From Lachnospiraceae bacterium UBA3386 (lineage in GTDB: Bacteria > Bacillota > Clostridia > Lachnospirales > Lachnospiraceae): DNA of 7,848 nt. How positions within the stretch are numbered: the first letter of the stretch is position 1; every line of letters starts with the position of its first letter. The notes beneath the pieces are model-generated. The model was given only the letters and a program-made list of their open reading frames with translations. It was not told the DNA's origin and did not search any database. A program made the translations under genes and the position numbers. The stretch spans positions 457 through 8,304 of the forward strand of contig DEPS01000087.1 in NCBI GenBank assembly GCA_002358875.1, in the 5' to 3' direction. Positions 1 through 6,800 of the stretch are shown piece after piece.

Positions 1-56
1 TCCGCCCGCAGAGCATCGGTACAATCTTCCCGTTCACACGACTTGACGCATGAACC
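1..56 (-). other. 5' end of an unidentified leader or RNA running off the left edge
   Basis: Transcription from the promoter at 62-90 should begin near position 55. The first bases of the transcript can fold into a 9-bp stem (55-47 with 40-32, including two G-T wobble pairs) around the six-base loop TCAAGT. GGGAAGATTGT and a GC-rich stretch follow to the edge. I see no start codon with a ribosome binding site, so this looks like the 5' untranslated leader of the next gene or the start of a small structured RNA. In many Bacillota the gene after ribF is rpsO (ribosomal protein S15), so an rpsO leader is a reasonable guess. That gene is outside the window and nothing here proves it. Confidence 0.35.
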
Positions 57-61
57 TGTAT

Positions 62-90
62 ATGATAGCACAGTAGAAATTGCATGGCAA
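62..90 (-). promoter_or_regulatory. sigma-A-type promoter downstream of ribF
   Basis: On the minus strand TTGCCA (90-85) is followed after exactly 17 bases by TATCAT (67-62). Both boxes are close to the TTGACA/TATAAT consensus (4 of 6 and 5 of 6). The bases TGC directly before the -10 box add an extended -10 TGn motif. The predicted start is near 55. It lies 42 bases beyond the ribF stop codon and points the same way, so it should drive the next gene or RNA outside the window independently of the ribF operon. Confidence 0.65.
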
Positions 91-100
91 GAAGATTTTT

Positions 101-129
101 CAAAAAGATAAATTCCGCATATGGGAAAT
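101..129 (-). terminator. possible weak intrinsic terminator after ribF
   Basis: Just after the ribF stop the minus strand reads ATTTCC, a seven-base loop containing CATATG, then GGAATT and TATCTTTTTG. The core stem is only TTCC/GGAA, with imperfect extension by A-T pairs, and it is followed by five T. This arrangement is terminator-like but the stem is weak. Its place between the end of ribF and the promoter at 62-90 fits an operon end. Confidence 0.3.
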
Positions 130-131
130 GT

Positions 132-1061
132 TTATTTTAACTTTATCCCATGGTAGTCGCGCCCGGCCTGAATATCGTGCTCCATGGTCTCTTTGAGCTC
201 CTGCAAAGAGGAGAATTTCATCTCCGGCCTTCTGTGGGTGAGAAGCTGTACAGTGGCTGTCTCGCCGTAGACGTCGCCCTCGAAATCATAGAGGAAGGTT
301 TCGACAGTCACTTTTCTTTCGTCTGTGACAGTGGGCTTTATGCCGATGTTGGTCATGCCGCAGTATTTTCGTTCTCCAATCATTACATCAGAATAATAGA
401 CACCAAATGGCGGGAGCAGCTTATCCGAGGGCGGTTCCTGGTTCAGGGTCGGGATCCCAATGCGCCTTCCGATGGCTCTGCCGTGTACGATCCGGCCGCG
501 GATCATGTAGGGCTCCCCCAGATAGCGCGCGGCTGTCGTGACCTCGCCCGTGCTGACAAGACGCCTGATCAGTGATGAGCTGATGACATTGTCATCCATC
601 ACGACCTTTTCGATCTTTTTGGCTGTAAAGCCATATTCCGGGGCAAGCGCTTTAAGCAGGTCAAAATTGCCGCTTCCATGGTCCCCGAAGGAAAGATCGG
701 GGCCTGCCGCAATAAAGCGGGCTCGAAGGCGGCTGCACAGAAAGCGCGTGACAAAATCCCGTGACGGCGTAGCCGCTGTCCGGGCGTTAAAGGGAAATTC
801 GACCAGTATGTCGATCCCCATTTTTCTGAAAATATCCTCTTTTTCCTTCAGGGTGGTCAGCATCTGTCCGGATCCAAACCCAAAAAAGACCTCCGGATAG
901 GGGTCAAAGGTAAAGACCGTTGCCAGGAGGCCCTTTTCTTTCTGGTCAAGAAGCTCCTCCAGGAGCCTTCTGTGTCCCAGGTGTATTCCATCAAACTTTC
1001 CGATCGAGACAGCGGTCTCCCCCGGACTCACAAAATCTGTTATATTCCTGATGATCTGCAT
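132..1061 (-). CDS. ribF: bifunctional riboflavin kinase / FAD synthetase RibF
   Basis: RibF phosphorylates riboflavin to FMN and then adenylylates FMN to FAD in the cytoplasm. The N-terminal nucleotidyltransferase domain carries GKFDGIHLGH (residues 21-30), the usual G-FDG-H-GH ATP-binding motif, and SSSLIRRLVSTGEV (161-174), the ISS-type motif. The C-terminal kinase domain carries GRRIGIPTLN (198-207), NIGIKPTV (238-245) and the region of the catalytic Glu at VETFLYDF (253-260). I chose the ATG at 1061, giving 309 residues, the usual family length. It has CAGGA (1071-1067) five bases upstream and lies 25 nt after the truB stop. The reading frame stays open upstream to an ATG at 1184, but that start would add 41 residues overlapping the end of truB without family resemblance. 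The kinase motif reads PTLN where PTAN is usual. Confidence 0.95.
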   Translation of the reverse strand: MQIIRNITDFVSPGETAVSIGKFDGIHLGHRRLLEELLDQKEKGLLATVFTFDPYPEVFFGFGSGQMLTTLKEKEDIFRKMGIDILVEFPFNARTAATPSRDFVTRFLCSRLRARFIAAGPDLSFGDHGSGNFDLLKALAPEYGFTAKKIEKVVMDDNVISSSLIRRLVSTGEVTTAARYLGEPYMIRGRIVHGRAIGRRIGIPTLNQEPPSDKLLPPFGVYYSDVMIGERKYCGMTNIGIKPTVTDERKVTVETFLYDFEGDVYGETATVQLLTHRRPEMKFSSLQELKETMEHDIQAGRDYHGIKLK

Positions 1062-1086
1062 ATAAATCCTGTCAAAGAGTTTTGGT

Positions 1087-2118
1087 TTATCTGGCGGGAA
1101 GAAACATCTTATAAGCTGTATACCGCCCGTTCTGCTCTTCTTTTCTGTACAGTCCGTAAAAAATTCCCGCCTCGTCATAGACACGCAGGACAGGATCCTC
1201 GTCCTGAGAAAGGATTTTCAGGTCCTCATCCGTCAGCGGGTTTCCGTTTTTTAGAAGGCGCAGGGCCTCCTGGCTGCACACGGCAGCGGGAATATCCTCA
1301 AAAAAGCTGTCTACGGGGCGGATCAGCGCCTTAAGGGCGTCCTCCGGCTCCGTCTTTGCGATGCGCTCGATCTCATCCAGAGTGCGGGCTTCCTCAAGGG
1401 TAAACCGCCCGACACGGGTGCGCAGGAGAGACTGCATGGCCGCGCCTGTTCCCAGCGCCTCCCCAATGTCGTCGCAGAGAGTGCGGATGTAGGTGCCCTT
1501 GGAGCAGCACACCCGCATGGTCACAAGCGGGAGGTCAATCTTTTCAATATCCAGAGAAAAAATGGTGATACGCCTGGCCCTGCGCTCCACCGTCTTTCCT
1601 TTTCTGGCGAGATCGTAGAGACGTTTTCCGTTTATCTTAACAGCGGAATACATGGGAGGTATCTGGTCGATTTCTCCCGTAAAACGGGCTGCCACAGCGC
1701 GAATCCTTTTATCCACGATTTCAGCAGGAGTTTCCCTGCCAGTTTCCTTTTCCGCCACCGACTCTGCTGCCGTCGGATTTTCTTTCGCGGGATGCTGCTC
1801 CCGGGAAGCACCCTCCCTGCACAAAAGCCGGAGGATCTCTTCGTCCTCGATCCTGTTCAGTACCGTACCGCTCATATCCTGAGTGTCGGTCCTGACTCCG
1901 AGCCTCATGACCGCCAGGTATTCTTTATCCCGGTCCGCGATCAGCTCGCAGATCCTGGTGGCATTGCCCAGACACATGGGAAGAACACCCTCCGCATCGG
2001 GATCCAGGGTGCCGGTGTGGCCGATCTTCCTCATTCTCAGGATCCCCCGCAGGCGGGCGACCGCATCGCTGGAGGTGTATCCGGCCTCCTTGTAGACCGT
2101 CAGCATACCATTGTACAT
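1087..2118 (-). CDS. truB: tRNA pseudouridine(55) synthase TruB
   Basis: TruB converts U55 in the T-loop of tRNAs to pseudouridine and also acts as a tRNA folding helper. The catalytic motif GHTGTLDPDAEGVLP is at residues 33-47, with Asp39 the expected nucleophile. DQIPPMYSAVKINGKRLY (151-168) and SKGTYIRTLCDDIG (206-219) are the other signature segments, and a PUA-like C-terminal domain covers about 270-343. At 343 residues it is longer than the usual roughly 300. The extra length is mostly an insert at about 100-133, rich in Glu, Lys and Ala, between the TDTQ segment and FTGEI. The ATG at 2118 has AAAGG six bases upstream; an in-frame ATG at codon 5 is a weaker alternative. The gene sits 106 nt after nrnA and 25 nt before ribF. 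Confidence 0.96.
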   Translation of the reverse strand: MYNGMLTVYKEAGYTSSDAVARLRGILRMRKIGHTGTLDPDAEGVLPMCLGNATRICELIADRDKEYLAVMRLGVRTDTQDMSGTVLNRIEDEEILRLLCREGASREQHPAKENPTAAESVAEKETGRETPAEIVDKRIRAVAARFTGEIDQIPPMYSAVKINGKRLYDLARKGKTVERRARRITIFSLDIEKIDLPLVTMRVCCSKGTYIRTLCDDIGEALGTGAAMQSLLRTRVGRFTLEEARTLDEIERIAKTEPEDALKALIRPVDSFFEDIPAAVCSQEALRLLKNGNPLTDEDLKILSQDEDPVLRVYDEAGIFYGLYRKEEQNGRYTAYKMFLPAR

Positions 2119-2224
2119 AAAACGCCTTTCATAAACAATTTATACACTTTAATTGTCATAAATCCTGAGCGGGATTTACTCAGCTTACAGTATGCTGCCC
2201 CGGGCAGTTCATGTACTGTAACAA
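2119..2224 (-). promoter_or_regulatory. nrnA-truB spacer with nested and alternative hairpins
   Basis: This 106-nt spacer is dense in inverted repeats. First after nrnA is a nested structure: outer 7-bp stem TACAGTA/TACTGTA (2186-2192 with 2214-2220) and inner 5-bp stem CTGCC/GGCAG (2195-2199 with 2203-2207). Next are two hairpins that cannot form together: a 7-bp stem TAAATCC/GGATTTA (2159-2165 with 2172-2178) and a 5-bp stem CTGAG/CTCAG (2165-2169 with 2179-2183). Nearest truB is a 6-bp stem ACAATT/AATTGT (2135-2140 with 2151-2156). No T tract follows any of them on the minus strand, so I do not call a terminator. RNA processing, mRNA stabilisation or an alternative-fold control of truB are inferences. 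Confidence 0.5.
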
Positions 2225-3181
2225 TTATTCCAGCTGCTTGCGTGCCATCTCTATCATCTCCCGAAGGGCAAACTCAATGCTCCGATCTGAAGTAACAGTG
2301 CAGCCTGCCGCACGGACATGGCCGCCTCCGCCGTACTTCTGGGCGATCACGGCAACGTTTACGATCTTGTTTGAGCGGAAACTTACACGCCAGTCACCGT
2401 TTGACTTTTCGTGGGCAAAAATCGAACAGTCCGCACCGGCCGTCGAGACCAGAGCACTCACTATGCCCTCAACGTCCTTGCCGACGCCTCCAAGGCTCCT
2501 GATGGTTTCCTGGCTGAGCCTGCTCACAATGCAGCGGCCCCGAAGATAGCTCTTGCTCTGTTCAAGCGCTTTCCCGAGCATCCTCTGCTGCACCCATGTC
2601 TTCTCGAAATATACTTCGCGGACAATAGCCGGGAAATCGAAGCCATAGGACATAAGCTCCCCGGCGATCTGCATGGTCTTCTTCGAAGTATTGGAAAAAC
2701 GGAAAACGCCGGTGTCGGTCATCATCCCGACATAAAGGGCCTGAGCGATCCGAGCGTCGATCCACTCGTGGTCGATCACCTCATAGACAAGCTCACAGGC
2801 GCTGCTCGCAGAAATTTTGATATAGTTGACCATTCCGCAGCCCTGATTGCTTACATGATGATCGATATTAATGGTCTTTTTGGCCTTTTCAAAAAAAGGA
2901 AGTGCTCCGGAAATACGGGTCTTTTCGGTATCAAGGATCACAAAAGCGTCATAGCGGTCCACATTTGTGCGAAAATCCGTAATGATCATCTTTGTCCCTG
3001 GAATATTTCTGAAAAGCTCCGGACGCAGCGGCTCAAGGAAAACATCGACCCTGACGCCGGGCATAGTTTTTTTCAGAAACAGCGCAAGCCCCATACAGGA
3101 ACCTACACAGTCTCCGTCCGGATTTTCATGTCCGGTTATTCCGATGGTCTCGCATCCGTTTAGTTCTTCCAGTATATGCAT
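2225..3181 (-). CDS. nrnA: DHH-family oligoribonuclease / pAp phosphatase NrnA
   Basis: NrnA removes nucleotides from RNAs of two to a few bases and dephosphorylates 3'-phosphoadenosine 5'-phosphate, using Mn2+. The DHH domain is complete: HENPDGDCVGS (18-28) is metal motif I, VILDT with Asp84 is motif II, IDHH (106-109) is the family signature, and TDTG with Asp156 is motif IV. The C-terminal DHHA1 domain ends with GGGGH (284-288), which binds substrate. The 318-residue length is typical. The ATG at 3181 lies 2 nt after the rbfA stop and its ribosome binding site GGAG, eight bases upstream, is inside the end of rbfA, so the two are probably translationally coupled. The close relative GdpP is much longer and membrane bound; nothing here suggests it. 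Confidence 0.95.
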   Translation of the reverse strand: MHILEELNGCETIGITGHENPDGDCVGSCMGLALFLKKTMPGVRVDVFLEPLRPELFRNIPGTKMIITDFRTNVDRYDAFVILDTEKTRISGALPFFEKAKKTINIDHHVSNQGCGMVNYIKISASSACELVYEVIDHEWIDARIAQALYVGMMTDTGVFRFSNTSKKTMQIAGELMSYGFDFPAIVREVYFEKTWVQQRMLGKALEQSKSYLRGRCIVSRLSQETIRSLGGVGKDVEGIVSALVSTAGADCSIFAHEKSNGDWRVSFRSNKIVNVAVIAQKYGGGGHVRAAGCTVTSDRSIEFALREMIEMARKQLE

Positions 3182-3183
3182 TT

Positions 3184-3591
3184 CTAATTCTCCATGCCGG
3201 CTTTTGGTGTCTCCCCCCGCTCTTCCATGGCCCTGCGGTCCGCCGCCGTCACTTCGTCAATACGATGCGACATTTCGACACCGTAGGCGATGGAATCATC
3301 TGCAATGAATCTGAGCTGGGGCGTATTCCGGAGGTTGACACGGCGCGCAAGCTCTCCACGTATGAAACCGGATGCGCTCGCAAGCCCCTCCATGGTCTGT
3401 TTTTTCTTTTCCTCATCCCCATAAACGCTGATCCAGGCCTTACATGTCTTCAGATCCGGTGCAACTTCGACGGCAAGAACGCTGGTCATGGAACTGATCC
3501 GCGGATCTTTGATTCCGCCCGCTATGATCTGTGACAGAGTGCGGCGAACTTCATCATTTATTTTTCTGTTTTTAACACTGTTTTTTTTCAA
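3184..3591 (-). CDS. rbfA: 30S ribosome-binding factor RbfA
   Basis: RbfA is a single KH-like-domain protein that binds immature 30S subunits and helps 16S rRNA 5'-end maturation, also in cold adaptation. At 135 residues it has the family length. Recognisable segments are the N-terminal helix RRTLSQIIAGGIKDPRIS, then LAVEVAPDLKTCKAWISVYG (the central strands) and the TPQLRFIADDSIAYGVEMSHRIDEV end. The frame opens with TTG at 3591; GGGAG (3604-3600) lies eight bases upstream, and no in-frame ATG or GTG near it would leave the N-terminal helix intact. Unlike the usual arrangement, where rbfA closely follows infB, it is 299 bases away behind a terminator and probably has its own promoter. Confidence 0.95.
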   Translation of the reverse strand: MKKNSVKNRKINDEVRRTLSQIIAGGIKDPRISSMTSVLAVEVAPDLKTCKAWISVYGDEEKKKQTMEGLASASGFIRGELARRVNLRNTPQLRFIADDSIAYGVEMSHRIDEVTAADRRAMEERGETPKAGMEN

Positions 3592-3764
3592 TCTGCTTTC
3601 TCCCGAAAAGGACCCTTTTTCAATTCGTCATCCGCTGTTTTTATGCTTTTAAGGCTGTTATTCTTAAGACTGTCATTCTCCTGAAAGGACCCTGGTATTT
3701 ATTATATATAAATTCCACAGCTGCAGCTGTTTCAGATACCTCCGCTGCAGGTGATGCTGCCGAT
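3592..3764 (-). promoter_or_regulatory. rbfA leader with palindrome and repeated RBS-like motif
   Basis: From the predicted start near 3764 to the TTG of rbfA there are about 172 untranslated bases. They contain a 7-bp stem (CTGCAGC at 3721-3727 with GCTGCAG at 3744-3750) whose loop holds a GGAGG, a perfect 14-bp palindrome at 3717-3730, an AT-rich run (3700-3712), and two near-copies of AGGGTCCTTT-C-GGAGAA (3693-3676 and 3616-3598). The second copy is the rbfA ribosome binding site. An 11-codon frame, ATG 3676 to TAA 3641, follows the first copy, but its Shine-Dalgarno spacing is only one base. I recognise no known riboswitch class. Confidence 0.4.
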
Positions 3765-3769
3765 AGTTC

Positions 3770-3799
3770 AGTATACCATATTTTAAGCCCGAAAAACAA
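3770..3799 (-). promoter_or_regulatory. extended -10 promoter for the rbfA-nrnA-truB-ribF genes
   Basis: On the minus strand TATACT (3775-3770) matches TATAAT in five of six bases and is directly preceded by TGG, an extended -10 TGn motif. TTGTTT (3799-3794) sits 18 bases upstream as a modest -35 box. This -35 box is part of the T tract of the infB terminator, so termination of one transcript and initiation of the next are packed into the same bases. The predicted start is near 3764. Readthrough from infB may still contribute. Confidence 0.6.
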
Positions 3800-3853
3800 T
3801 CACCATCCGACCGCGAACAGCAGCTCACAGCGGATGGTGATCATATTGTTTTT
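3792..3853 (-). terminator. intrinsic terminator after infB
   Basis: A perfect 9-bp stem, CACCATCCG/CGGATGGTG (3839-3831 with 3809-3801 on the minus strand), encloses a 21-base loop and is followed by ATTGTTTTT (3800-3792). Nine upstream bases (3853-3845) are exactly complementary to that T tract, so the stem can extend past a five-base bulge. It begins about 50 bases after the infB stop. Because A-rich and T-rich flanks are symmetrical it could also act on the plus strand, but no plus-strand gene is seen. The stem has five G-C pairs of nine and the loop is long, so termination may be partial. Confidence 0.75.
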
Positions 3854-3890
3854 ATTCTAAGATACCGCTTTTTTGATCTCCCGGGACTTT

Positions 3891-6800
3891 TTAATCTCTG
3901 GGAATTTCGACGAGGTCATAGGCCTCGACAATGTCATCGACCTGCATGGCGTCAAAGCCTTCAAAGACAAGTCCACAGTCGAAGCCCTCGCGGACTTCCT
4001 TGACATCATCCTTGAAGCGTTTAAGGGAAGCAAGGCTGCCCTCATAGATCTGCTCGCCGCCGCGTGTGATGCGAACCTTGCAGCCCCGGCGGACGATGCC
4101 GTCGATGACCATGGAGCCTGCGATGTTGCCGACGCGGGAAGCCTTGAAGAGCTGGCGGACCTGGGCATGTCCGATGACGCGCTCCTCGTAGACGGGTGCG
4201 CGCATGCCCTTGAGGGCTGCCTCGACTGCGTCGATCGCCTGATAAATGACCTTGTAGAGGCGGATATCCACCTTCTCCTGGTCAGCCATGGACTTGGCCA
4301 GCATATCAGGCCTTACATTGAAGCCGATGATGACAGCGTTGGATGCCGATGCCAGAGATACGTCGGATTCGGTGATGTTGCCGACTGCTGCGTGGATGAC
4401 CTTGACGACGACTTCCTCGTTGGTGAGCTTCAAGAGGCTCTGGCGGAGAGCTTCAACGGAGCCCTGGACGTCAGCCTTAAGAATGATATTGAACTCCTTG
4501 AGGGTTCCTTCCTTCATCTGGCTGAACAGATCGTCGAGGTTCATGCGCATTCTGGTCTCTTCGATGAGCTCCTCCTTGCGCTGCACCTTGTAGGTGTCGG
4601 CATAGGATTTTGCTGTCTGAAGGTCATCGTGCGCAAGGAAGACCTCGCCGGCGCTCGGAACATCGGACAGGCCGAGGATCTCGACAGGATGGGACGGGGT
4701 CGCCTCTTTGACGCGCCTGCCCTTGTCATCGATCATTGCCCTGACCTTGCCGGAAGCAGAACCGGCGGAAATGAAATCGCCGATGTGCAGGGTGCCCTTC
4801 TGGACAAGTACGTTGGCAACCGGGCCGCGGCCCTTGTCGAGCATGGCCTCAAGCACAAGACCTCTTGCCTTTCTGTTGGGGTTTGCTTTGAGCTCCATAA
4901 TATCGGCCGTGAGGAGAATTGTCTCAAGCAGATCCTCGATACCAATCCCCTTCTTGGCAGAAACTTCTACAAATTCCGTGGACCCGCCCCAGGCTGTAGG
5001 GACAAGGTCATATTCTGTCAGCTCCTGCTTGACGCGCTCGGGGTTGGCACCGTCCTTGTCGATCTTGTTGATCGCAACGATGATCTCAACGCCTGCAGCT
5101 TTTGCGTGGCTGATAGCTTCAATGGTCTGGGGCATAACGCCGTCGTCGGCCGCCACGACCAGGATCGCAATATCGGTGGAATTGGCGCCGCGCATACGCA
5201 TGGCGGTAAACGCCTCGTGTCCGGGTGTATCCAGGAAGGTGATATCCCTTCCGTCGACGGTGACCATGTAGGCACCGATGGCCTGCGTGATACCGCCGGC
5301 TTCCTTCGAAGTGACGCTGGTGCTCCGGATCGCGTCCAGGAGGGAAGTCTTGCCGTGGTCGACGTGGCCCATGACACAGATGACAGGCGGACGGGCGACC
5401 ATCTCGTCCTCATTTTCCTCATCCTCGCGCAGAAGCTCTTCGATGACATCGACCTTCTGTTCCTTTTCGCAGAGGATCTCGTAGCCGAGAGCGATCTCTT
5501 CGGCTTCGTCGTAGGTGACCTCACTGTTGGGGGTCATCATCCTGCCCTGAAGGAAAAGCTTTTTGATGATCTCGGCAGTCTGCAGATGCATGCGCTCCGC
5601 AAGATCGCGGATGGAGATCTTCTCAGGTACGGAGATTGTCTTGATCTGCTCTTCGACCGGAGTCTCTTCTTTTTTCTCGGGACGGATGAAGCGCCCGCTT
5701 CTGTTCTTGCGGGTCTTCTCGTCCTCGTTATAGATCTGATCCTTCTTGGATCTGCGGTCGCGGTCCTGATAGCCCTGCTTGCGGCTCTTGTCGCCCGAAC
5801 GCTTCTCGCTGTCCCCGCGTCCGGATCCCATGCTGCCGGCGCCGCCTCTGGAGGCTCCGTCTTTCCGGGAACTGCCGCCCTTCTGGGCACCCTTGAGGTT
5901 ACTGACGCCCTTGGCAGGGCCTGCGCCTCTCTGGGCTCCCTGACCTCTGCCGTCTCTGCTGCCGGATCCGTCTTTTGCCGCGCTCACACCGCCTCTTTGT
6001 GCGCCCTGGCCCTTTGAGGGCTGGTCGCTTCTTGCGGATCTGCTGCCGGAGCCCTGCTGCGAGGAAGCTCCGCGGGAAGCCCCGTCGCGGCCTCCCCGGC
6101 CGCCGCGGGCATCACGGGCTTCGCCGGTCTGGCGCTGGCCGCGTCCCTGACCTGCCTGGGCAGCCTGACGCTGGCCACGGCCTGTGTCACTGTCACCGGG
6201 CACTGATCCTTCACCGGCATCCACTGCTGCACCGGCTTTTCCGGAAGTTTCTTCCGCGGCTGGAGCCTGCGCAGCTTCTGCCCCAAAAGCCCCGGATACA
6301 GCCTCTGCGGGCTGAGCGGACTCTTTTTCAACCGCCTTATCTGCGGCGGAAAGAACAGCCTGACTTTCCCGGGCAGCATCAGTTACTGCCGTGACTCCTG
6401 TTTCCACGTTGCCTTCAGGTGCCTTTACGGTTTCTGCCTTTGCCGCCTCTAAAGCGCGGGCTGCCGCAGCAGCTGCTGCAGCCTCCTGCTCTCTTGCCGC
6501 GAGTGCTGCAACCTCCTGCTCTCTTGCCGCGAGCGCTGCCGCCTCTTCAGCCTTCTTTGCAGCCTCGGACCTGCGGGGCTGCTGTACAGGCTTATGGAAA
6601 TCCACCTCCATCTGTGTCTGACGAATGGTGGGTTTGATCAGCTTATGGACAGGCTGGGCCTGCGTCCGTCCTCTTCCGGACGATCCGCTTCCGCTGCCCT
6701 GACGGTTACCGCGGGCGCCGCCGGCTGCCGCACGGTCACGTCCCTGTCCACCGGCAGCACGCTGCTGCTGGCCGCCGCGGCCGCCGCTGTTTGAGCCTGT

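Noticed and set aside
1..56. Resemblance of GCGTCAAGT and GTGTGAACGGGA to words in the tetrahydrofolate riboswitch
   Set aside because: The opening GGAGAGUAG-type segment is absent, the predicted start leaves no room for it, the pairing differs, and the rest is outside the window.
150..900. Plus-strand open frames of about 120-140 codons opposite ribF
   Set aside because: They are antisense to a conserved gene, lack ribosome binding sites and resemble no family.
1062..1184. Longer RibF start at ATG 1184
   Set aside because: The 41 extra residues overlap the conserved end of truB, resemble no RibF N-terminus, and the internal ATG at 1061 has its own CAGGA at good spacing and yields the family length.
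2119..2160. A separate promoter for truB in the AT-rich end of the nrnA-truB spacer
   Set aside because: TATAAA-like text is present, but no -35 box at 16-18 bases and no extended -10 motif accompany it.
3701..3706. TATAAT on the minus strand in the rbfA leader as a second promoter
   Set aside because: The hexamer is perfect, but the bases 17 upstream read CAGCTG, unlike TTGACA, and no TGn precedes it; it lies in a simple AT run.
3873..6017. A 714-codon open frame on the plus strand opposite infB
   Set aside because: It lies wholly antisense to the conserved G domain and the C-terminal half of IF2. Its Asp/Leu/Ala-rich text follows from the complement of infB codons, and it has no family resemblance.
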